Part shown: positions 1-8,536 of the stretch, piece by piece
Layout: every line of letters begins with the position of its first letter
Numbering within the stretch: the first letter of the stretch is position 1
Assembly (NCBI GenBank): GCA_003165415.1
Contig: PLUC01000110.1
Location: 1 to 47,474 of the forward strand
Reading direction: 5' to 3'
Source: Holophagaceae bacterium
GTDB lineage: Bacteria; Acidobacteriota; Holophagae; Holophagales; Holophagaceae
Length of the DNA: 47,474 bases
The notes under the pieces: model-generated
Told to the model about the DNA's origin: nothing
The model's input: only the letters and a program-made list of their open reading frames with translations
The model's database searches: none
Translations under genes and position numbers: made by a program

Positions 1-13
1 GTCCAAACTGCAG

Positions 14-46
14 ACGTGATGACCGGGCTCCGCCCGGTCATCACGT
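14..46. repeat. Perfect 15-bp inverted repeat (hairpin)
   Basis: The left arm (14-28) and right arm (32-46) are perfectly complementary around a 3-base loop. It lies about 60 bases past the stop of the minus-strand kinase-regulator gene, so it could act as a transcription terminator or mRNA 3' stabiliser for it. There is no T-run on either side, so a classical intrinsic terminator is not shown. Confidence 0.6.
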
Positions 47-105
47 GGGGAGCACGAGGGGGACGTAGAGGGAGCGAAGCGACCGGGCGGTCCCCTTCGT
101 TCATG

Positions 106-1938
106 TCAATCCTCAAGCTGGATGAGGCCTTCCTTGATGGCGAACCGGGTGAGCCCGGCCATGCTGTTGATGTGGAGCTTCTCCATGATGTGCTGGCGGT
201 GGGTCTCGATGGTCTTGGGGCTGAGGTTCAGTTCCGCGGCGATCACCTTGGCCGAGCCACCCTTGGCCAGCATGCCCAGCACCAGGCGCTCCTGCCGGGT
301 GAGCTTGGCGGCGCCCTTGGCGGCGTCCGGCCAGGAGCCCCGCACCACCTCGTCGGCCACGTGGGCCGCCAGCCCCGGGCTCAGGAAGGAGAAGTTGGCC
401 TGCACCACCCGGATGGCCTGGGCCAGGTCCTCCCGGACGCAGTCCTTGAGCAGGTAGCCGGTGGCCCCGGCCCGGAGCATCTCCAGCACGTACTGGCTGT
501 CGGCATGCATGGACAGGGCCACCACCCGGGTGGCGGGGAGTTCCTTGAGGATCCTCCGGGTGGCCTCGATGCCGTTGAGCTTGGGCATGGCGATGTCCAT
601 CACCACCACGTCCGGCCGGTGCTCCAGGCACAGGGCCACGGCCTCCTCGCCGTCCGCGGCTTCGCCCACCACCTCCAGGTCAGGGCACTGCTCCAGCAGA
701 GAGCGCAGCCCGGCCCGGGTGAGGCTCTGGTCCTCGGCCAGGAGGATGCGGATCCGCCGGTCGGGCTTGACCGCCGGGCCCGCGGCCACCGCGGGGATGT
801 GCCTTTCCGCCCTTTCCTTGTCCAGCAGGGGGGCGTGGAGGATCACCCGGGTGCCCTGCCCCGGCGCGGAGATGATCTCCATGCGGGTTTCCAGGTGGGC
901 CATGCGCTCCCGGACGCTGAACAGCCCCATGCCGACGGTGCCCTGGCGCAGGGCGCGGTACAGGGCCGGATCGAAGCCCACCCCGTCGTCGACCACCTCC
1001 AGCCACAGTTCGCCCGCCACCACCTTGGCCGTCACCCGGGCCATGTTGGCCCTGGAGTGCTTGCCGACGTTGGTGAGCAGTTCGCGCACGGCCTGGAACA
1101 GCACGATGCGCAGGTCGTCGGTGAGCGGCTTGGGCTTCAGGTCGTCGTAGAACTGGCCGGCGATGCCGAAGTTGGCCCGGAGCTGGTGCACCAGCCATTC
1201 CAGCGCCGCGCACAGGCCCAGCTCGTGCAGCACCGGCGGGCTCAGTTCGTAGGTGAGGTTGCGGGAGGACTCGATGGTCCGCTCCAGCAGCACCAGGCTC
1301 TCGTCCAGCTCCTTGTCCTGGGACGACTGCTTGAGCAGGCCCAGCTTGAACTTGATGGCGGCGAGGTTCTGGCCGATCTGGTCATGGAGTTCCTGGGCGA
1401 TCTGGCGCCGCTCCCGCTCGCTGGTCAGGGCCAGCTCCGAGGCCAGGGAGCGGAGCTGCGACTGGTACTCGCTGATGCGCTCCTTGGCCCGGTAGTGGAT
1501 CACCACGGCGCCCACCCGCTCGGCGATGCTGTCCAGCAGGTTGCGCTCCTCCGGCAGGAACGGCTCGTCGCCCATGGCGGCGACGAATTCCCGGTAGCCC
1601 ACCTCCACGAAGCCGATGGCCTCGCCCTGCTTCCTGATCTCGCTGCTCTGGGTGGCGACACAGTTGGAGAATTCGCCGACCCCGTACTCGTCGTCGAACA
1701 CCCGGATCCTGGCCACCGCCACCTCCGGGAACTGCCAGGCGGGGGGCAGCAGCTTCACCATCTCCCGGAAGAATTCCTGCAGGGTCAGGTCGTCCCCTTC
1801 CCGCAGGCGGGAAATACCGTAGAGGCAGGCCAGTTCCTTCACCCGCTCACCCAGCTCCCAGCTGCGGCGCCGCAACTCGGCTTCGGCGTTGGCCGCCGCC
1901 GAATGCTTGGTCGCTCGGTCCTTTACCGGATCAGCCAT
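106..1938 (-). CDS. Fused GAF-like sensor histidine kinase and NarL-type response regulator
   Basis: A 610-residue two-component protein with kinase and regulator in one chain. Residues about 30-150 form a GAF-like sensor region with no membrane segment, suggesting a cytoplasmic signal. A HisKA_3 dimerisation region follows with the phosphoacceptor H185 in an ELHDQ motif. The ATPase domain has its N-box near N290 and G-boxes at 317-339. A short linker (372-395) leads to a receiver domain with acidic pocket E402/D403, phosphoacceptor D448 and K499, then a LuxR-type helix-turn-helix at about 545-605. NarX/NarL-type partners are normally separate proteins, so this fusion is unusual but every key residue is present. 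The ATG at 1938 is preceded by GAGG at good spacing. It is transcribed alone and its target genes are not evident. Confidence 0.92.
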   Translation of the reverse strand: MADPVKDRATKHSAAANAEAELRRRSWELGERVKELACLYGISRLREGDDLTLQEFFREMVKLLPPAWQFPEVAVARIRVFDDEYGVGEFSNCVATQSSEIRKQGEAIGFVEVGYREFVAAMGDEPFLPEERNLLDSIAERVGAVVIHYRAKERISEYQSQLRSLASELALTSERERRQIAQELHDQIGQNLAAIKFKLGLLKQSSQDKELDESLVLLERTIESSRNLTYELSPPVLHELGLCAALEWLVHQLRANFGIAGQFYDDLKPKPLTDDLRIVLFQAVRELLTNVGKHSRANMARVTAKVVAGELWLEVVDDGVGFDPALYRALRQGTVGMGLFSVRERMAHLETRMEIISAPGQGTRVILHAPLLDKERAERHIPAVAAGPAVKPDRRIRILLAEDQSLTRAGLRSLLEQCPDLEVVGEAADGEEAVALCLEHRPDVVVMDIAMPKLNGIEATRRILKELPATRVVALSMHADSQYVLEMLRAGATGYLLKDCVREDLAQAIRVVQANFSFLSPGLAAHVADEVVRGSWPDAAKGAAKLTRQERLVLGMLAKGGSAKVIAAELNLSPKTIETHRQHIMEKLHINSMAGLTRFAIKEGLIQLED

Positions 1939-1991
1939 GGATCGACCTCGGGTAGCGTAGAGATCATCCAGGTTACCACCGCACCCCCCCT

Positions 1992-4900
1992 TCATGGCTG
2001 GGGGAGGCCCCCGAAGCGTGAGAAGAAGAGGGCCACATCTTCGTCGTTCACGACGCCGTCCCCGTTGAAATCGCATGCGGAGACCACCGGGAGGGTGCCC
2101 CAGGCGTCGGCGAGGATGGCCAGGTCGCCGAAGTCCAGGATGGTGACCCCATTGCCGTTGAGATCGGTGGTCTTGACGGTGACGGTGGCCTGGGCGGTGA
2201 GGGAGGCGTCGGTGGTGCTGGTGGCCACCATGTGGTAGGTGCCGGGCGCCGCGGGGGCGGTGTAGCTGCCGCCCTGGTTGGATCCGCCCGCGCTGCCCTC
2301 GAGGATGCTCCAGGTGACGGCGGGATTGCCGTAGTTGGGCGCGGTGACCGAGAAATCCTGGCTGGCTCCGGTGAGCACCGTGGCCGCGGCCGGGTTGATG
2401 GCCAAGCCATTGACCACTGTCACCAGCACGTTGAAGCTGTTGTCGGGGTACTGGACGCTGGTGGCCGACACAACGTAGTTGCCCGCCGTCTGGGGCGCGG
2501 CATAGAGGCCCGTGGAACTGATGCTGCCTCCGGCGTCCCCGCCCAGGACCGACCAGGTGACGGCCGCGCCGGTCTGCCCGTTGACCGTGGCCGTGAATTG
2601 GCATCCAGCCCCGACCGCCAGGTTGACCTGGGCGGGCGCCACGGCCATGGCCGGCACGTAGACCACGGTGAGGCTGGCGGCGGCGGTGGCGCCGCTGGCG
2701 GGATCCGTGGCCTGGAGGGTGTAGCTGCCCGGAGTGGCCGATGCGGTGTAGATGACCTGGGTCGACCCTGGCTGCCACTGGAAGGTTCCCGGGTCCGGGC
2801 CCCCGCTCAGGGCCAGCACGGGCGCCACCCCCGGCGCGGCGGCCAGGTTCAGGAGAAGGCTGGTGCCGGTCGCAAGGCTGGGAGCGGCAGGGCTCAGGGC
2901 CAGCCGAGGCCTCACCCGGACCGGGGCCTGGGCGATGGCGCCCGGATCAGCGTTGCTTTGGGCCTGGAGCAGGTAGGTGCCGCTGGCGGCCGGCGGGGTA
3001 TAGTTGCCCGCGGCGTCCACGGCGCCCCCGCCCACGGCCGTCCAGGTGACGGAAGCGTTGGTGGTCCCGGTCACCTGGGCGGTGAAGGCGGTGGGGGTGG
3101 TGGTCCCCGGCCATACCTCCAGCCAGTTAGGCATCAGGGTGAGGTCCACCGGCGGGGTCGCGGAGCACAGCACACTCACATCGTCCACGTTGAACCTGGT
3201 GCCGGTGCCGGGTTGGATGAAGTCGAGGAATTGAAGTTCCACCGATCGCCCCGCGTAGGGGGAAAGATCGAAGGCCACGGGAGTCCAGACTCCCAGGGGC
3301 TGGTTCGCCAGGGCGAAGACACCCAGGAGCGACGCTGGTGCCCCGGGTTGCTGGGAATTCGGGACGATCTTTACTCCGAACTCCTCCTGTCTGGTCGGAA
3401 CCTCGCTTTCACAGCGGAGCCATAACTTCAGGGAAGCGTAGCCCGATCCGGCAGGTATCGTGACGACAGCCGCCACCACTTCGTTCGCATTGCCCGAGGA
3501 CCCGTCGAACTTCAGCCAGCGGAAGCCCGTGTGGGGGGCGGAGCCCGTGGGATCGAAGCTCAGGACCGAAGAGAAGTTCCCTTCCGTGGTCACCCACCCC
3601 CCGCCACGGCCTCCGCCCTCCAGCCCGGGATCCGGCAGGATCTGCTGCAGGGCGTTGGCCAGGGTGAAGGGCACGTCCGCGGAGGTCGCCACCAGTCCCG
3701 CCCCGCTGAAGGCCTTGGCCAGAAGGGTATGGCTGCCGTTGGCCAGGGTCCTGCTCGAGTCCACCGTCACCGCGTAGGGCGGCGCGGAGGCGCTTCCGGT
3801 GTAGATGCCGTCCACGTAGAACAGCACCTTGGTGACCCCGGCGGCGGGGCTGGCGCTCAGGGTCAGCAGGGCCCCGGCGAGGGTGGCCTGGGCCGGCAAC
3901 GGCACCTGGGCGAGCGGAGCCGGGGTGTCCGCGGATCCCACGGCGATGGCCGCGAAGGCGCTGGCCACCGCCTGGGTTTCGGGGGAGCCGGCGCCGTACA
4001 GATCCAGCGCGGACTGCAGGACCTGGTTCCTGGCATCGGCATAGTCGCTGGGGGTGGTCAGGTAGGTGTTGAGGGCCCGGTACCAGATCCGGGCGGCCTC
4101 GTCGTTGCCGACCCCGCCCATGCCGAAGGGCAGGAGCGCCGAGTAGGCCTGGTTGGCCGGATCGCCGGAACTGCCCTGGCTCAGGAAGTAGAAGGCCCGA
4201 TTCATGGGGCCGGAGCCCGCATGGACATCCTCCTTGTAGAGATCCGGAAACCAGGCGTCCGGCGCCCCGCGGCCGGCGCTGGAAGGCTTGATGTAGCTGC
4301 GCTGGACGCTGGGCGTCATGGCGCCGCCGGGCGAGGCGGTATAGAAGATCATGTCCCAGACCGTGCCGATGTTGCCGATGGTGGTTCCGGAGCCATTGCG
4401 GACCCAGGTGTTGGCCATGGCCCCGAAGATGTCCGACGAGGCCTCGTTCAAGCCGCCCGATTCCCCCCGGTAGATCAGGTTGGCGGTGAACTCGGTCACG
4501 CCGTGGGCGACCTCGTGAGCCAGGATGGGAAGGGTGGTGAGCGGCAGGTAGGCCCCAGGCTGGTAGACCTCGAAGGTGAACCGGTTGCCGCGCAGCCACA
4601 TGGCGTTGTCGGTCTTGCCGTTGCCCGGGTGGGCGATGCCGCGGACGGCGGTGCCCAGGCCGTCCGGGCCCAGGCGGTTGTGAATGGTGTGGAAGTAGTC
4701 CCAGACTTCCTGCAACCCGGCGGCCATATCCACGGCCATGGTCTGGCCGGTGGGGGAGGCGGTGTCCACCCCGGGAGCCTCGGCCAGACCGTTGCCCCAG
4801 GTGTCGGTGGGGTTGGCATAAACCGTTGGCAGTACTGGAAGATACCTGCCATCGGTCATCTGGTTGAAGCCGAACACTCCGCCGCTGCCCCGGGTCAGAT

Positions 4901-5483
4901 CCTGCAGCAGGAACCCGGCCCCGGTGGCAGTGGTGTCCAGGGTGACCGCGCCTTGGTAGAGGGAATTCCCGATGCCCTGGGACGGGGTCTGGTCGGGAAG
5001 CTGCACGGGAATCTGTTCGAGCACTTCGCCGGTTTCGGCATCCACGATGAAATCCCAGGCATCCGCCCCAGGGTCATCGGGGTCGGTCTGGGCCGCGATG
5101 TAGAAGGCATCCCGGTAGTCCACCAGATCCCGATCCATGAGTTCGGCATTGCTGCCGTTATCCGCCGGCACCTGGACGTAATCCGGCCAGAGCACGGGCT
5201 CGCCTTCGGCCGGCGGGGAGGCCAGGAAGGCCTGGAACTTCGGGGAAACATGCGTAGAAAGAGCCAGGTTCAGGGTGGGCGGCGCGGCTCCGGGGCCCAG
5301 GTGGTCCACCATTTCCGAACCCCAGACCCGCAGGCCCCGGTAGCGGTGGGTGTAGCGGATGTGGGTCTGGCCCAGCTCATCGGTCCACTGGGACCTGGGC
5401 GTGAGGGTGTGGCCGGGACCCAGCGTGGGAGGGGCGGCGGCCAGGAACACCCCCAATGGGGCCAGCAGCAAGGTTCGGCGCAA
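1992..5483 (-). CDS. Secreted M4 (thermolysin-like) metalloprotease with Ig-like repeats and C-terminal dockerin-like domain
   Basis: A 1163-residue secreted zinc endopeptidase. Residues 1-18 look like a signal peptide. About 20-170 is an FTP/PepSY-type propeptide. The peptidase domain spans about 180-510: HEVAH supplies zinc ligands H323 and H327 with catalytic E324, and the third ligand is E347 in GGLNEASSD. Then come carbohydrate-binding- or Ig-like beta domains (about 520-1100). The last 60 residues hold two EF-hand-like calcium loops (1107-1117 and 1138-1149) in dockerin spacing. Such tails normally bind cohesins, and no cohesin gene is visible here. The start is a TTG at 5483; the GGAGG lies directly against it, so a start a few codons downstream is possible. 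The gene is divergent from the DUF4097 gene. Confidence 0.9.
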   Translation of the reverse strand: MRRTLLLAPLGVFLAAAPPTLGPGHTLTPRSQWTDELGQTHIRYTHRYRGLRVWGSEMVDHLGPGAAPPTLNLALSTHVSPKFQAFLASPPAEGEPVLWPDYVQVPADNGSNAELMDRDLVDYRDAFYIAAQTDPDDPGADAWDFIVDAETGEVLEQIPVQLPDQTPSQGIGNSLYQGAVTLDTTATGAGFLLQDLTRGSGGVFGFNQMTDGRYLPVLPTVYANPTDTWGNGLAEAPGVDTASPTGQTMAVDMAAGLQEVWDYFHTIHNRLGPDGLGTAVRGIAHPGNGKTDNAMWLRGNRFTFEVYQPGAYLPLTTLPILAHEVAHGVTEFTANLIYRGESGGLNEASSDIFGAMANTWVRNGSGTTIGNIGTVWDMIFYTASPGGAMTPSVQRSYIKPSSAGRGAPDAWFPDLYKEDVHAGSGPMNRAFYFLSQGSSGDPANQAYSALLPFGMGGVGNDEAARIWYRALNTYLTTPSDYADARNQVLQSALDLYGAGSPETQAVASAFAAIAVGSADTPAPLAQVPLPAQATLAGALLTLSASPAAGVTKVLFYVDGIYTGSASAPPYAVTVDSSRTLANGSHTLLAKAFSGAGLVATSADVPFTLANALQQILPDPGLEGGGRGGGWVTTEGNFSSVLSFDPTGSAPHTGFRWLKFDGSSGNANEVVAAVVTIPAGSGYASLKLWLRCESEVPTRQEEFGVKIVPNSQQPGAPASLLGVFALANQPLGVWTPVAFDLSPYAGRSVELQFLDFIQPGTGTRFNVDDVSVLCSATPPVDLTLMPNWLEVWPGTTTPTAFTAQVTGTTNASVTWTAVGGGAVDAAGNYTPPAASGTYLLQAQSNADPGAIAQAPVRVRPRLALSPAAPSLATGTSLLLNLAAAPGVAPVLALSGGPDPGTFQWQPGSTQVIYTASATPGSYTLQATDPASGATAAASLTVVYVPAMAVAPAQVNLAVGAGCQFTATVNGQTGAAVTWSVLGGDAGGSISSTGLYAAPQTAGNYVVSATSVQYPDNSFNVLVTVVNGLAINPAAATVLTGASQDFSVTAPNYGNPAVTWSILEGSAGGSNQGGSYTAPAAPGTYHMVATSTTDASLTAQATVTVKTTDLNGNGVTILDFGDLAILADAWGTLPVVSACDFNGDGVVNDEDVALFFSRFGGLPQP

Positions 5484-5645
5484 CCTCCGGCTCCGACCGG
5501 GCTCCAGGTGACCGTCCTGGGGTCGGCCTGGAGGCTGAATACCACCCCCCGGCCGGACACCGAGGGACCGGGCCCCTGCAGGTTTTGGCCGGTGTCTTCC
5601 TGATCCTGGGTTTCCCTATTCTTGCGCAAACCAAGGATGAACCCG

Positions 5646-5652
5646 CCCCCCC
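5646..5652 (+). other. C7 homopolymer at an apparent frame switch
   Basis: Seven consecutive C bases separate two plus-strand frames. Upstream, positions 5573-5645 encode a hydrophobic stretch ending in ILAQ that resembles a secretion signal. Downstream, in the other frame, lies the Pro/Ala linker and body of the DUF4097 protein. One extra C, or -1 slippage on the tract, would join them. This could be phase variation, a sequencing error or real decay. Confidence 0.5.
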
Positions 5653-5745
5653 GCGCCTGCGGCTCCAGCCCCGCCCCTTGCGGGCACGGCCGATCCCGCC
5701 CTGCCGCCAGCGATCCCAGGTCCTGGCGCGCTGGCTGGTCCTGCG

Positions 5746-6660
5746 GTGCCCCATCCCGCACCTGGGGCCGGAGCAGCGACCGCCGGCCTGGAGACCCGTA
5801 TTGTGGCCCGCACGGAACCAATGACTGCGCCATCCAGGCTGGTCATCAGGAACCGGGGAGGGGCCATTCGCGTGACGGGCTGGGACCGGGAGGAGATCAA
5901 GCTCACGGCCGAGATCCGGGACTCCGCCGGCCAGAGGATCGAACTTGGGCTCAATCGCACCCGAGAGGGGATGGAGATCGAGGCTCAATTCCCGGCTGGA
6001 GCTTCGGCCGCGGCCCCCAGCGCCGCTGCCGAAAGCGAACTCAAGGCGGCAGGCATACAGATCGGCGGTCGCGTGGGTGCGGCCAGTGCATGGGGCAGGG
6101 CGGTCATTCATTCCACTGGCTCTGGCTCTGTTGTCTCAGTTTCCGGCCCCGCCGCCGTCTTTGCCGATGAAGCGCCCTCCTCCAATATGACCCTTTTCGT
6201 GCCCCACCGGATCGCCCTCCTCGTCCAGAATGCCAGTGGCGCCATTGAGATCCGGAGCATGGCCGGTGCCGTGGAAGTGGCGGCCACCAATGCGCCCCTT
6301 GCGGTCCATCACCTCCAGGGCCGGATCACGGGCAGGACCACCAACGCGGTCATAACCCTTGAAGACGTCGAGGGTGGGGTGGCCCTGGAAACCACGAACG
6401 GCGCGATCAATGCCAGCCGGCTCGATGGCCGTGGTGAAGGGATCAGGCTGAAGACACGCAATGCCGGCATTTCAGTCAGCCTGGGCAGTACGACCGGCGA
6501 GATCCATGGCTCCTACCGGAATGGCAAATGTACAGTCGAGTTGCCAAGCGCCACCGTCCTGGCGAGTGCCCGATTTTCTTTCAGCCTTCTATTGCCGGGT
6601 CCGGTCCACCAGCGCATTGACCTTGAGACAACCAATGGCAATGTCACGCTAAGGCCGTAG
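5746..6660 (+). CDS. DUF4097-family beta-strand repeat protein, probably exported
   Basis: A 304-residue protein made of repeated short beta-strand units, many with a TTNG or TTNA turn, typical of the DUF4097 putative adhesin family; the biochemical role of that family is not established. The listed start is a GTG without a clear ribosome binding site. An ATG at 5821 is an alternative. The open frame extends back to a stop at 5638-5640 as a Pro/Ala-rich linker. The protein lacks a signal peptide in this frame, but one is encoded just upstream in another frame across the C7 tract. Other secreted proteins in this window are also predicted to be cut just before or after Ala-Gln. The body is confident; the N terminus is not. 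Confidence 0.75.
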   Translation: MPHPAPGAGAATAGLETRIVARTEPMTAPSRLVIRNRGGAIRVTGWDREEIKLTAEIRDSAGQRIELGLNRTREGMEIEAQFPAGASAAAPSAAAESELKAAGIQIGGRVGAASAWGRAVIHSTGSGSVVSVSGPAAVFADEAPSSNMTLFVPHRIALLVQNASGAIEIRSMAGAVEVAATNAPLAVHHLQGRITGRTTNAVITLEDVEGGVALETTNGAINASRLDGRGEGIRLKTRNAGISVSLGSTTGEIHGSYRNGKCTVELPSATVLASARFSFSLLLPGPVHQRIDLETTNGNVTLRP

Positions 6661-6698
6661 CGCCAATTCCGCACGGATCTTTTCGAGGCCGCGTCAAG

Positions 6699-7841
6699 TC
6701 ACCACCGCACCGTCAAGCGGCTGCCGCCTTCGGGCCGCAGGACGATGACCAGATCGGCCCCCTGGACGTTGAGCCACTTGAGGGCCAGGGGCAGGCCCAG
6801 CCCGGTCCCGTCGGGACGGCCGCTTTCAAACGGCTTCAGCATCCGGGCGGCGGCCGCGGGGTCAAGGCCGGGCCCTTCGTCCAGGATCTCCAGCAGGCCG
6901 TCGGCGACGTCCACCTGCACCCGGCCCCCGGGCGGGGTGGCCTGGGCGGCGTTCTCCAGCAGGTTCACCAGGGCCTGGTGCAGCAGCATGGGGTCGGCCA
7001 GGGCCCGGCCCCGGCCGGACACCACGAAGGTCCGGTTCTGGAGGGCCGGCCGCCTGCGCACCTCGGCCGCGGCCTGGGCGGCCACCTCTTCCAACTGCAG
7101 GTCGGCGCACTGGGGCTCCAGGGGCCTGGCCCACTGCAGGAACCGCTGCACCAGGCGCTCCAGGGAGCCGGTCTCCTCCAGCAGGCCCTGGGCCGGTTCC
7201 ACCTGGCCGGCCCGCTGCAGGAGCTGGCCGTGCCCCTTCAGCACCGCCAGGCTGTTCTTCAGCTGGTGGGCCACGCCGGCGGTCATCTCCCCCAGCTCGG
7301 CGAACCGGTCCCGGAGCTGCTGGCGCCGTTCGTCCTGCTCCCACTGGGTGATGTCCTCGAACTCCAGCAGCGTGCCCACCATGTCCGGAGCCTCGATGCG
7401 CCGGAGCCGCCACCGGCGTTCGCCGCCGTCGCAGCGCCAGGCCGGGCCGGGCGCCTGGGCGAGCCCGGCCAGCAGCCAGGGGAAGGGCTCCAGCACGAAC
7501 CGGGCGTCCAGGCCGATGACCCCGGGCCTGACCCCCAGGAGGGCCCGGCCGGGGGCGTTGAGGGCCGCCACCCGCTGCCGCTGGTCCACCCACAGGATCC
7601 CGAACGGCAGGGCATCCAGCAGGCGCTCGTGCACGGTCCGCAGTTCCCCCAGGGTGGCCGCCAGCTGGCCCCGCTCCTGGAGGCTCTGGGAGACGGCCCC
7701 CAGCAGAAGCTCCTCCGGCTCCGCCCCTGAGCGGGGACGGAGCCGGATCCAGCGGTTGACGAACATGAACAGCCCCACCAAGCTCATGCCCAGCGGCAGG
7801 CCGAGCAGGATCCAGGCGGAAGCGGGGCTGGGGTGGGTCAC
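6699..7841 (-). CDS. Membrane-attached PAS-type sensor histidine kinase
   Basis: A 380-residue NtrB-like sensor kinase. Residues 9-29 form one membrane segment, 62-170 a PAS-like domain, and 175-240 the HisKA domain with phosphoacceptor H192 (AHQLKN). The ATPase domain holds the N-box N297, the DEGPGL box at 321-326 and a TGLGL lid at 346-350. The start is GTG at 7841; no ATG lies further upstream. No response regulator is adjacent, so it is an orphan whose partner must be elsewhere. It converges on the DUF4097 gene with 38 bases between the stops. Confidence 0.9.
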   Translation of the reverse strand: MTHPSPASAWILLGLPLGMSLVGLFMFVNRWIRLRPRSGAEPEELLLGAVSQSLQERGQLAATLGELRTVHERLLDALPFGILWVDQRQRVAALNAPGRALLGVRPGVIGLDARFVLEPFPWLLAGLAQAPGPAWRCDGGERRWRLRRIEAPDMVGTLLEFEDITQWEQDERRQQLRDRFAELGEMTAGVAHQLKNSLAVLKGHGQLLQRAGQVEPAQGLLEETGSLERLVQRFLQWARPLEPQCADLQLEEVAAQAAAEVRRRPALQNRTFVVSGRGRALADPMLLHQALVNLLENAAQATPPGGRVQVDVADGLLEILDEGPGLDPAAAARMLKPFESGRPDGTGLGLPLALKWLNVQGADLVIVLRPEGGSRLTVRW

Positions 7842-7871
7842 GGGCCGATTATACCCCAGCCCCGGAGGATA

Positions 7872-8447
7872 TTACGGGACCTTGGGCGCGGGAGCGGCCG
7901 GAGCCGGGGGGCAGGGGCACTGGCCCTTCATCATGGACCCGCCACCCATCCTGCCCTGCTCGAAGCCGCCCCAGCCGCCGCGGCCTTCCCGCCTCATCCC
8001 CATGCGCTGCCCCATCATGAAGGCCGCCTTCTCCCGCTGTTCGGGCGTGAGGATGGCGCGGAGTTCCTGGCGCACGGCCCGGCGCTCGAGGATGGCTTCG
8101 AGGCGGGCGTCAGCCTTGGCGCGGTTCAGGGTCTTGAGGGTGTCCGGGGCGGTATCGGGCTTCTGCATGGCCTCGAAGAAGGCCTTGCGGGCCTCCCGGG
8201 CGGCCTTGCCCTTGGCCTTCAGGCTGTCCTTGTGCTTCTCGATGACGGCCTTGCAGCTCGTCCTCTGGACCTCGGTGAGCTGGAGCTTGTCCGCCATCCG
8301 CTTCATCATCATGTCCCGGCGGCCTTCCGGCCCGGGGCACATCTTGGGCGCGGCAGGGGCGGGGGCTCCCTGGGCCATGGCCGGCAGCAGACCGGATCCC
8401 AGCGCGAGGGCGAATCCGAGTACGGTGAGCGTGTGATTGATCTTCAT
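7872..8447 (-). CDS. Spy/CpxP-family periplasmic LTxxQ protein
   Basis: A 191-residue exported protein with a signal peptide (1-26, ending AMAQ). The mature region is mostly basic alpha-helix and carries two LTxxQ motifs (57-61 and 133-137), the hallmark of the Spy/CpxP/CnrX family. Members act as periplasmic chaperones or as sensors that restrain envelope-stress or metal-responsive systems. The C-terminal tail is rich in Gly and Met (160-180) and ends in a CPCPP segment, hinting at metal contact, though this is inference. GAGG lies 8 bases before the ATG. The neighbouring upstream gene on the same strand is pap, separated by a hairpin. Confidence 0.8.
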   Translation of the reverse strand: MKINHTLTVLGFALALGSGLLPAMAQGAPAPAAPKMCPGPEGRRDMMMKRMADKLQLTEVQRTSCKAVIEKHKDSLKAKGKAAREARKAFFEAMQKPDTAPDTLKTLNRAKADARLEAILERRAVRQELRAILTPEQREKAAFMMGQRMGMRREGRGGWGGFEQGRMGGGSMMKGQCPCPPAPAAPAPKVP

Positions 8448-8481
8448 TTTCTTATCCTCGGGAAGGGAGCCTGGTCCAAGC

Positions 8482-8502
8482 TCACCGGACTAGACCCGGT
8501 GA
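8482..8502. repeat. 7-bp inverted repeat between pap and the spy-like gene
   Basis: Arms at 8482-8488 and 8496-8502 are perfectly complementary. It sits just after the minus-strand pap stop and could be a weak terminator or processing site. No T-run follows it. Confidence 0.35.
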
Positions 8503-8536
8503 ACTACCAAGAAGGTTTAAGGAGGTCAGGGAATTC

